A stretch of 64,000 bases of DNA from Cyanoderma ruficeps. Lineage: Eukaryota; Chordata; Aves; Passeriformes; Timaliidae. A model generated the notes under the pieces. That model was given only the letters and a program-made list of their open reading frames with translations, searched no databases and was not told the origin of the DNA. This document shows, piece after piece, positions 54,214 through 64,000 of this stretch (the first letter of the stretch is position 1; every line of letters starts with the position of its first letter). The stretch covers positions 4,244,941 through 4,308,940 of the forward strand of contig VZDJ01007749.1 in the NCBI GenBank assembly GCA_008694505.1, in the 5' to 3' direction. The position numbers and the translations under genes were made by a program.

Positions 54214-56776
54214 TATTTAGACCAGGTCATCTCAAACTAAGTACTAAAAATTTGATATTTAAGTAGTGGCCATTGCTTTCTGATGTTTCAGCACAGAATA
54301 GGAACCTGTCTTCAAATCTGTGAAAAAGAGTAGTGTTAGGCACGTGGGTAACTTTGCTTACTTAGGAAGCATTGTTTTCTCATCATGCTTTGGTAGTGGT
54401 GTTGATAATGTCAAGAACAGTGGAAAAAATGTCTCCATTTTTAAAAATAAACACTCTGCTGAAAACCATTTGGCTCATGGTGAGTTCAGAAAAAGGTCTC
54501 CTGGTTGGAGATGAGGGACAGGCACCAAGATCTTTGATTTCAAACTACTGAAAAAATTTCAAACAAGTAAAACTATCGGGGTTTTTTATTCAGACTTTTC
54601 CTGATGTAGATCAACTATAGCACATGTCCAAAGGAAGTTTTCTATTAACTCTGTTTAGGTTTCATGTTAATAAATCATTTATAGATGCAACAGGTCTGCT
54701 TGCTAGTTTAAATTGGAAATTGCTGTTCCTTGCTTTAAAAAATTTGCTTTCCATTTGGTTTCCAGAAAAAAAAGCAATGCTTGAGTCTCAGTCAGACTGA
54801 TTAATTAATCATTCATCAAGTCATATATCCCTCAGTTCTCTAAGAATTCATGTCAAAATTAGCTAAAACTGTTCTGAAGTGCACTTTTTGTAGCATTACA
54901 TATAGCCGTAGACTTACTGTCAGACTCCTCGTTAACCATTAGGTCCACCAGAGCCAACTAATTCTACTTAAACAGGCAAGCAACAATTAGATTAGCTGTA
55001 GGTTAAGTGACTCAAAATAGCAGCTTTGATCCTCGAAGTGACCAGCAATTTAAATGGTGAGGATACCAGACAGAAAATAAGCATGGGGGTGAGGGAAGCC
55101 AGAGGAAGATTAGGAGTGACTTCTGAGAGAGCTTGAGGAGGGATGGTGTGTGTGTTGTACTTTCGAATATTCCTAAATAATTGTTTGTTCTAGGATAGTA
55201 TTCTCTGACTTTCTTTTAAAATTGTGAATTCAGCCACAGCTGTCACTCAGTAGCTGCAGTTCTCCATTCGATTCTCTCTTTAGTACAACACATGTAATTC
55301 ACGCACATCAGTCATATCCTTAATCTATAATAAAAAAATCAGCAATGCTGTGAAGTGTGTAGTTTCCTACTGTATGTTCTCTCATTGTAACTTCTTGATA
55401 CGAATTCTGTGGTTGCATTCAGTGATAGGACTAAAACCAAAAAAACTGGAATCACTTTCCATAGTTTTTTCTGAGATGCAGGCTTGTGGTTCACCTGGAT
55501 GCTTCAGCAAACTTGACTCTTGCCTGAGCACCAGCTGACTTTAACCACCCTCCCCTTCAGCTGTCTGCACAAGGTGCTGCTTTTCAGCATTTTCAAGACT
55601 CAAAACTTCTCAGACGAAGTCCTCCTTTCTGCAGTTAATGGCCTTTGTATGAACATCAAATGTGAAAAAGAACAGTAGAAAAAAGATAATTGGTTGCTAC
55701 TAAATAATCAACAGGCAGGCTAGGAGTTTGAAGCACATCTTCACATCCTGCTGTTCACTGTTTTCTGTCCTTTCCATTCTACTTCCATTCATGTTCATAC
55801 TCTACAGCAAAGAAAGGTCAAGGAGCTGGACTTGCTAGAAGAAAAAATTACCAGACTGTGTAATGTCTTGCTTGGTATCCCATGGTCAGATGAAGGATCA
55901 GATCCTCAGTCTCTTACAGAATTCTCACTCAAATTCTCTCAATCTGAAAAACACACAGGGTAGAAGAACTCCTGATAAAAGGCTGTTAAAATGAAATTCT
56001 AAACCCTCATTATACAGGCCAGAAATCTGTTACTTTGAATGTAATTTTAGTGTCAAAAAGGAAAGCATCCTTTCCTGTCCCAAAACAGAAAAATAAAAGA
56101 AAATGCTTCTTCTAAGAAGTATTGGGCATAGGAGACTTTTGGAGAGTGTCCTAATTCACCTTGCGATCCACCTGGACATGGTCAGAAACAAACCTCTACA
56201 ATTTCACATGGAATTAGCTTAACACAAAAGCTAATGCCAAATAATAGTGTACAATTTAGTTTCTTTTAGCAGTCAGGGTAAGATTTCTGACAGAGATGAC
56301 TCTACCCTCCTCCTTTGTATTGAGGTTTGGGAAGGCTGGTTGTGTTTTGGTGTGCCCATTGTGGCCATTGTGGTACAGTGCTTTGGGGCTGCCTTCCCAG
56401 CATGACTCCAAACTGAGCAACAGGGCACAATGTTTACTTTTCACCCTTTAAAAAAGTGTTTTGAAGTCCTGAGTGATACAGCAAATAAAAAAAATCACAT
56501 CATGATGGAGGTGACAGGATTTTTATGTTTCTTCATTTCTGCTTTCCTCATGGATTCGGAGATCTTTATGTCCCTCTTTAGCTCCTTCCAGTGCTGGCTT
56601 CTTCCACCCTGTGCACTGTCCTCCCTCTGGAGGACTTGGTTGAGGATTTCATGAGAGGGTTGTGATGTGAGTTCTCACCTGGCTGTGAAACAGCACACAG
56701 GAAATGATGCAGTTGTTGCTTGTTTCTTGTCAGTATACAGCCTTGCCTGTGTACACTCCTGTTGTGGTGCATTTTA

Positions 56777-56796
56777 AGTAAAAGAAAAGGGGGAGG
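56777..56796 (+). other. Purine tract at LTR left border (candidate retroviral polypurine tract)
   Basis: The 20 bases directly before the LTR are almost entirely A and G (aagtaaaagaaaagggggagg region). In retroviruses a polypurine tract immediately precedes the U3 of the 3' LTR and primes plus-strand synthesis. This supports reading the element as the 3' LTR of a provirus whose internal part is lost or unrecognised. A chance purine run is possible. Confidence 0.5.
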
Positions 56797-57073
56797 TGTT
56801 GTGGTGCATTTTGAGTTTTACCAAGATCCTGCATGCTTCTGTTCTTTGTTTTACAATGGTTTGTCCTATGTACCCCGTGTTAAGCCCTTTTGGTTTACCC
56901 CAGTGATTGACAGGTAGCAATCACTGTGAAGAGTCCTGTCCATCACTCTGCAGCCCCGCCCTGATGCCTGGAAAGTTCTAGTGAGGATGTTGAGTAATTT
57001 GGCAGGGTCTCGGTTCTCCCCTCCCCTTTTTATGTATTGAATTGTTCTACTGTCTATCCTTTATGTTCTGGGT

Positions 57074-57091
57074 CTCCCCCCCTCCCCCCCC
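57074..57091. repeat. C-rich tract inside the LTR
   Basis: A C run broken by single t residues, within the LTR. It marks a sharp local base-composition change against the AT-rich intron. Confidence 0.85.
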
Positions 57092-57212
57092 TTGGGATTG
57101 GTTCCAAGTTGCCCCATCCTGTTTCCCCACCCCGATACTTAAGGTTCGGTACCAGAAGGAAATCTCACTTTTCGTGGGTCCTTCTGGGTGTGTAAAAGTC
57201 CTACAGAGGCTT

Positions 57213-57228
57213 AATAAACACAATAAAC
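57213..57228 (+). promoter_or_regulatory. Double AATAAA poly(A) signal in the LTR
   Basis: Two AATAAA hexamers lie ten bases apart (57213 and 57223), in sense orientation to CDC42BPA. They are followed by T-rich and C-rich sequence with a cactgtcac element. In the LTR they would mark the 3' end of R. In the host gene they are candidate intronic polyadenylation signals; whether they are used cannot be told from sequence. Confidence 0.55.
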
Positions 57229-60200
57229 ACCAAATTTAAGCTGTTACGGAGATCCTCTCTTCTTCCTTGCCACTGTCACGCTTCTGTCCCTGGCAAAAAC
57301 ATCACAGGATCAGAAAGGTATCTCAGCACACCGACCTGTACCTTTGAATGCGAGCTCGCTGCCAGAGCTAGCCAGAAAGCAGCACCGCGCCCCACACACT
57401 CCTGTAAGGAGCTCACTCTTTTTCTTGCTGCCTCCATCAAGGCTTTGATTCAGCCTACACCAACATTGGTCAGGACGGTGGTTGACATGGAAAGAATAAC
57501 AACATGAAATAATCCAATTTCTAGTGAGATACAAATTTTCTTCTTTCCATTGCACATACATAGGTGCTTTTACTCTCCTTTTCTCTGTCCCTAAAAACAG
57601 TCACTTTGCATTTCTTGTGTTTAATAGCACTATCTTCTGCTGTATTTAACAACGTATGAATAGAATTCCTTCAACACAGTTTTCTGGGGCTTTTTATCGG
57701 ATAACCAAGAGGTAATAAATACGATGCTGTATATACAATACAGTAAAGAACATGTTCAAGCTGAGGGAAAGCAAGAGAGATTATCCTAAATTTAGTTTTA
57801 TTATTTTAGGGGTAGTATGTTCTTTGCTCCTCGCTGCTCTACTTTCTACTTACTCGCTAGGAAGGAATCTTCTTTCCTATTAGCATTTAACCTCTATACT
57901 GCTAATTTAGGGCACAGTTAAGTAGAAAGCAGATTTGGAAAAGCTATACTTTTCGCTGTTGTTTTTGTTCTCTTCCCCCACCTCCCCTTTTTTCCTTGGA
58001 AAGGAGTAGATATTCTTAACAACACTGACTTCTATTCAAAAAAAGAGGAATCCCAAGTATCTATATAACTGCTGAATAAACCTTTATTGGGTGAAGGACG
58101 AAGAAAGCGAAGGTTCTGTGCAGCAAATTAAAATGGCTGTATTAATGCTGTTTTCGGAAACATTCTTCTTCTGCTGGGGAGTCTTTCAGAAAATAAGTGA
58201 TATCTAAAGCCCTACTAGCCTGGGAGAAGAGCAGTAAAACATATAGGATATAGCAGTGCTTCTTCACATATTGCATGAGCTATGGCAATTATTTGATGTA
58301 TGTATTTGTTTGCTTGGGATGGCATTGGCTTTCTTCTCCTTGTAAACTATTTTTTTTAGTCTCCAGGGTTTACTTGCAGCTTTGCATCTTATCTTTGTTC
58401 TGTTTCCCACATAATTCAGGAACAACAAACAATTCATTTAAATTTTTGTAATGTGCTCCCTATTCCTGAATATTTTATGTGTCCTTAAAATATGTTCTAC
58501 TTTCTCCTGTGTTTCTCCCCCTCCCTTTAATACATTTTTAATAGTTTTTTATTGCTGATCAAATAAATGGATGGGAGAGAGATAAGATCAACCTCATATT
58601 AAGACTATATATCCTTCTTCTGGAAAAACAAAAAGCATTAAGTGATCTCAGAACTCATTTCTGCACAGACCTCCTTTTCCCTCACCTCCCATAATTATCC
58701 GTGTGTTTATAACTGTGTATTTATTCCTGGAGGAAGATAGAAAAGGACTAAGGAAGAGTTGCTGTGGGGTGTAGTATGGACCCAGCAGGTTAGTTTGTTT
58801 CTTGATCAGTCCCGGAAATTTTCTAGTGATTTGCAACTAATAGCTTGCTTAAGCTCAGGGCACTTCTAAATATCCTTGATAATTAAAACACGTGTAGGTG
58901 AGCCCTGTACAGATATACAAACAAAGACATATATAAGAATATATATTAAAAATTTGTTAGATTGTCCAAACAGCTTCTGAGTGAACACTCTTCCACGAAT
59001 TGCTTTCTCGGTATCAACAGTGGATTTTAAAAGATGAATATGTAAAATGTTTTTTGACTGTTGTTATCAAAACCAGGGCAGTCCTCAGTTTATGCTGTCT
59101 GGTTTACCCTCAGAATTCTTCAGTGCCGTGAGCTGTTTCAGGGACTGTGTGTGGTTGTACTGAAAAGCAGAGAGCAGAGACTGCATATCTAAAATGAGAA
59201 TCAAAAGGAAAGAAAACATTTATCTGCCTAGAAATACGTGTTAAGGTTTTTTAGCATAGGTAGTAATTTACAGTGTAACAGCTGGGCATATTCTGGATTC
59301 CTCGTTAGCCTCTTCTTTCGGGATTTCTTTGACAGATGGCACTCACAGATGGACATAACATTCTTAAGGAGCTTACTCTTTCTACTCCCTTACCCGCCAG
59401 TAGCTCATGATACTATTAGAAATCTAAAAGCTTTGACATGAATTAGCCTTTCTTAGCAGACTTTAATTTTTTAATCTTTCAAATATGCTGCAGGGTAGTA
59501 GTGCTTGTGGAGTCGTTAATCTGTTTACTTAAGTTCTTAGAAGCCAAAATGGAATTCCAATAAAGTTGACAAGGCAAAACATGGCAAATATACTGTCATT
59601 TTTTTGCTTTTTAAATTGTCATGATAGTATTTCTTATTCTTATCTTCTGGAGGAAAAATATAGAATGATACAAAATAGTACAGTTTGACAACACAGTATC
59701 CCTGTCAACTGAAGTTCGCAGAGCTCAAGCAATTTGCTTGGTGTGCCATTGTAACTGCATTGAAATCTGAAGTAAATAAACCTAATATTTAAAGTTGGCT
59801 GCTCAATGAAGCTTGTTTCTATTACCATCAGCGTAAATTAGTTTGGGTTTTAGTATTTCAAAGTATCATCGAATAGGGTGCCTCAAAAAAGAGCAAACTG
59901 TGCTCAAGATATTTGAATGCACTTCTGTGATAGTTGTTTGTCATGTACTTGATGTCATTTCTCAATATTCATGCAACTTTGGGCTTGAAGGCCATTTTTC
60001 TTTCCAATGTTGACTCAAACGGCAGTTTTCCCTGATGAATGTTGTTGGTGTGGAGTTTCTGTTGAGGAATGTGAAACTATAAGCAGAGTGATCAGGTCCA
60101 AAAAAAGCATTGTGACAGCTGGGCAGGTTAGAGAGGCAAAAATAATGAGTGCCCTCAGCCAGGTCCTCTGCTGTGTGTATTTGTAACTTATTAGAAAAGT

Positions 60201-61451
60201 AGAACACCAGATGGAGGTAGAAACATGAACTCCATTTTTTTGTTTTGTTTTCTAAGTGCTGTGTAAATTCAAGGTACCCAACTCTTCCTTCACAAATAGT
60301 GCATAGCCTACTGTGGCACAGCTTCTGGTTCATGGCCTATTCTTAATTGTGTTCTTTTACTTTAGGGCCCCTTGCTAGGTGAGCAATCCGCTCCCTGCCA
60401 TCCCATTTTTCCCAGGGGCTCCTTCATTTCAGGTTGCTAAAGTGTTTTTCATGTAGGCACCGTTAGTTAATCACGTAAGAATATAATTTAAACACCTTTT
60501 TTGAATCTTTCTGCCTGCAAGTAGTTGGGTTCTGAAGAACTTCTGTAAGCAAACAGCCCTAATATAAATAATTTTCTTCTGTGTGTGTTAAGTACTCTGT
60601 TCTAGGGAATGTGTATTCCTGAGAATGGTCTTTCATAATAATAAAAAAGCACCCATATAATTACTGCAAAATTACAAAACAATTTAGCTCATTGAAAGCA
60701 TGGTGAGAAGAATAATCCATGCACTGGAATAAGTAGTCCAGGCCAGGATAGTGCCTAGTTTGCATCTTCAGCAAATTTCTTATATATTTTGCCACCAGAA
60801 AGTCTTCCTATAAACCTTGCTTTGCTCCTGGCTATTTTAAATATATGTATGCACACATATGTGTGTGCTGTAGCCATTCTTATGAGGAGATGAATCTTCT
60901 CTGATAGCCAAGATTTTTTACACAGAGAAAACTTGTGTGACAGAGCAGTGGTGTGGAGGGCTGCTCATGGAGTGGTGTCTGATGGCTTCAGGCCAATCTT
61001 GCCAGCACTGATTATCTTAACATTTTAAGCAATGTCAGAGACTAACCTTGATTGCTGAGCAGTTTGGGATAAATAGGGGTTTTCTGTTAGTCAGACTCTA
61101 GATCAGGGAAAGGAAGCTTTTAATTTTAACGAATTTTATAAGCCTGACTGTTACTAAATGTCAAGATGCAATCAACGCAGTTTTGTGTTTTTACCTGTCA
61201 CGTCCCTGCAGAGTTGAGAGAGAGACTTTGCCGGTTTTTATGAACTGCAATTTCCAGTGCAAAAATAGATATGTTCTTAATGCTAGGGCTAAAGATACTT
61301 TCTGTCTTGAGCCACAAGTCAGAAGTATGTAGGCTGCTACAGCTGAACCTGTAGTAGTTTGGTGTTACTGGATTTCAGAATTAGGTTTGAGGACAATATA
61401 ACCAGAAGGTTATTAGTGAAGTAAAATTAAAAAGGCAGCTTTAGTCATAAT

Positions 61452-61585
61452 TTCAGAATTGCGTGATGGGTGAGGTTGAAAGGGACCTCCTTAGGTCAGC
61501 TAGTCTAACCCTTCTGCTCAGAACAAGGTCACTGAGAGCAGATTCCCAAGACCCATTTCCAGTTGGATTTTTTGAGTAGTCCTTT
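61452..61585 (-). mobile_element. CR1 LINE 3'-end fragment
   Basis: On the + strand the sequence reads tttcagaattgcgtgatggg, tgaggttgaaagggacctcc, ttaggtcagctagtctaacc, then cttctgctcagaacaaggtcac and cccaagacccatttccagttgg. This follows the reverse-complemented CR1 3' consensus almost word for word. The element therefore lies antisense to the host gene and is 5'-truncated at about 61585. Confidence 0.88.
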
Positions 61586-63119
61586 CAAATTAGCTGTAAT
61601 TCTGGATTGGCTTTAATCACTGAATGGCACAGTACCTCCAGAGCTGTACAATATTTTGCTGTAGTTCTCTTGCTACTTGTTTCACGTAAGAATATTTACC
61701 TCATTTCCCTGGTGTTGTCTCCTTGATTTTTACAAATTGCATTCAGTTAGTAGCAATTTTTACTAATTTCCTGTGTTGATTTTCAGACTTCTCAAGCCAG
61801 TATTTTTTTCCAAATCAGTTTTTGTTTCTGAAAAAGAAATAGATAAAACATTCCTGTTTTGTTTCTCCCATCTTATGTTTGTGCCTGTTTCAAAACTTTT
61901 ATAATTGTACCTCAGTCTTTTGCAGCAGAGAGACCATCATAAAAAGCTATTAAAAACTATTTAAATTACCCAAAAAGAAATAAGGTACAAGGCACTCATA
62001 TTACTGCATGAAATTTTACTCAGTTGTACTATTCTGTTCAAGATCAATGCATTATTAAACATTCAAATGTTCAATACTTTATATGTGCCCAATTTTATAT
62101 TTGAGTCCTCACAAGATTTTTTTGTCTAATATCAGTACCTCAGCTACAAGTCAGCCAGGAGGAAAGTTACAAACTTCTATATTCTTGATCCACTGTGAGA
62201 GGCCAGTTAACTTGGATTTGGGGGTTTTTAAATTTTTTTAGCAGTTCCTGTGTCAAACCATTTCAATTAACTTCCATTTTTTAAAACTAGAACTTTTGCA
62301 AGTTTCAGAGTGCATTGGACTTTCTCTTACATGCTGAATTGTTTGGCATAAGGAATTGTCTTTCTGATAATGTCTACCACTCTTTTATTTCACTGGTGTT
62401 TAAAATCACATGTGTAAATCAGCCTTGTAAAGTAGCAGATTTACAATGGTTATCAAATAGCACGGTGTGTTCCTGGTCTGTAAAGCTGACAATAGAAATA
62501 CTCCCTAGGCAATCACAAGTGACTTTGCCCTGACATCTCTTTAAAATGCTGCATGAGGGGCCTAACCTGCATGTGAGGGTTTTTTTCATAGATACCTGGT
62601 TCTGTCAGCTGATTAGCGTTTTAGATGAAGACAATAGCTATGAGGAGTATCTAGCTGCCAAGCATTTATCCAAAAGAATTTTTCAAATCACCCCTCTTAC
62701 TTATGTTTGGAAAAGAAGGGGGAAAATGGACATAATCAGCTTTTAAAAATAATTATTCTAGGTTTTCAACTGTTACCGTGTTTGAGATATCCATTACTTG
62801 GAAACAAATACATATGCACAAAGCCCACAGGGAGACATTTTTCTGAGGTAAATTAATTCTAGGATATTATAATATGATGTGGTGGAGCATATATTTATAA
62901 GCCAGTAACTACACTCTGTTCAAGTGTTCAGGAATGAATATGAGTGCCTGAACAAACTCAAGATATATATGTGTTGGCTGATGTACTCATTCCCTGTTGC
63001 TTGTTATTATTTCCTTTATTAGCATTTGAAATTCATAAAGAACATTGGATACCATAAGGTAAATACTATGTTGTGTCCAGAATACTTGGCAGAAATTAAA
63101 GACTGTATGTAGAGCAAGG

Positions 63120-63375
63120 GGCTGGGAGAGGACTTGGAGAGGTCAGCTAGTAGTTTTGGGCTGCAAGGCAGGATCAAACTGTAGCTAAACCAGTCTTGAC
63201 AGACATTTGTTTGACTGGTTTTGAAAGAAAAGTGATGGAGATGGTGACATTTCCTGAAGCAATTTGTTCCAGTGTCCTATTGTCATTATTGTGGAAGTAT
63301 TTTCTAATGTTTCACTTGAGTATCTTTCATTGGTACTTAAATTCATTACTTTCTGTGTTACCACACTCAGTGGGG
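63120..63375 (-). mobile_element. Old, diverged CR1-like LINE fragment
   Basis: The + strand contains gaggacttggagaggtcagc, gatggagatggtgacatttcc, aatttgttccagtgtcctattg and gtattttctaatgtttc in the order typical of ancient reverse-oriented CR1 3' regions. In those, a phrase meaning 'damage to be bounded by two Ts' does not occur; the marker is the gatggagattcc, cctgttccagtg, tttttcctaatgt series. Divergence is much higher than in the other CR1 pieces here, implying an older insertion. Confidence 0.68.
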
Positions 63376-63865
63376 GTTGAGTATTCAATTTAATATATTT
63401 TGCATTATATACTTCAAGACTGCGATACAGTTTCTTCATAGTAAAAGAGAAATGTAATGTAATTACCTGACTTTTAGTGAAAACTGAAGTGATTTCTCTC
63501 AGTCTGGATTAGGGATTTAAAAAAGTACACTTTGGCAGAAAGTACAGTCAGCAACCAAGTTAGTTTGGAAGTACCTGATTCTGTAGGTGCTGTGCTAAAT
63601 GTACTGCCTGCAGTACATGGAACCTTGAATTTTGTAGTGTTTTTCATTTACTTGGTTAGGATGTGTGACTATGAATATAAGATTGTCCACACTGATCAAG
63701 AAATAATGACTGTATCACAGATCTAGAACCTTTATTGTCATGGTTTGGTTGATCTTTCCAACTAATTAATGAGAGTCTGTCCATTGAATGTATTGAGATT
63801 TAGAGGAATCTCCTGCTGCTTAGAGTAGAGATTCTTTTAGCAGAGGTGAACTACTGGAACAGCAC

Positions 63866-63880
63866 ATAATAATAATAATA
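63866..63880. repeat. Short (AAT)n microsatellite
   Basis: Five units of a three-base repeat (ataataataataata). Too short to say more. Confidence 0.85.
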
Positions 63881-64000
63881 GATTGTCAAGAGTTAAAGAG
63901 AAAACAAGGCAGTTTTACAGTGTTGAGATACTATTTAAGAAAAAAAAATTGTAAAATAAGGTTGATTATAGCATTTATTTTTTCCCTGTAGTTGCTCTTC

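Larger units (their letters stand above)
56797..57306 (+). mobile_element. Endogenous retrovirus LTR, sense orientation
   Basis: About 510 bases begin TGTTGTGGTGC and end ACATCACA, giving the TG...CA borders of an LTR. Inside are an attgg box (57107-57111 region, an inverted CCAAT), GC/C-rich stretches unlike the surrounding AT-rich intron, two AATAAA signals (57213-57218 and 57223-57228) and a downstream GT/C-rich part consistent with R-U5. A purine tract (56777-56796) abuts the left border, as at the end of retroviral internal sequence. Clear matching target-site duplications were not found. No gag, pol or env frame was recognised. The family is not identified, so borders carry some doubt. 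Confidence 0.68.

Noticed and set aside
63981..64000. Pyrimidine-rich stretch ending ctgtag at the right edge, considered as the acceptor of the next kinase exon.
   Set aside because: The bases after it (ttgctcttc) do not encode the expected completion of Arg followed by DIKPDN.

Overview
The window is a piece of vertebrate, most likely avian, nuclear DNA lying inside one large protein-coding gene on the + strand. Four short exons encode contiguous parts of the kinase domain of MRCK-alpha (CDC42BPA), a CDC42-binding, myotonic-dystrophy-kinase-related serine/threonine kinase. Everything else supported here is intron and interspersed repeat. A bird is suggested by several CR1 LINE 3' ends (one with the typical ATTCTATGAT tail), two endogenous-retrovirus LTR pieces, and otherwise sparse repeats in AT-rich sequence. 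The species is not determinable from this alone.

Layout: 1-26069 is the 3' part of the intron before the first visible exon. The kinase exons are 26070-26161, 32272-32355, 36584-36679 and 40690-40838. Positions 40839-64000 are the 5' part of a following intron longer than 23 kb. The exons join in frame (entry after one codon base, then 0, 0, 0, leaving two bases). They give 158 complete codons plus a partial codon at each end, from just before the glycine-rich loop to the first residue of the HRD catalytic loop. By the human numbering I recall this is about residues 60-200. The first coding exon and the exon with DIKPDN and the activation segment are not in the window, so the gene is only partly seen.

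Intron content: the clearest repeats are a CR1 piece at 38085-38645 with a CR1 3' end at 39600-39688 in the same orientation, further CR1 fragments at 5172-5292, 54161-54213, 61452-61585 and 63120-63375, a sense-oriented LTR with two AATAAA signals at 56797-57306, and a short antisense LTR end near 10.7 kb. Simple AT/GT repeats, A-rich and pyrimidine tracts, and two single ambiguous bases (6448, 44530) complete the picture. The many 60-230 codon open frames look like chance; several lie in pyrimidine-rich sequence, where stop codons are scarce.

I found no bacterial-type operon, CRISPR array, tRNA, rRNA or new multi-gene system. The points most worth a second look are a Tyr at a kinase position where I recall Asn in the human protein, the structure of the LTR (duplicated terminus, purine tract, sense poly(A) signals), and the split CR1 in intron 4.
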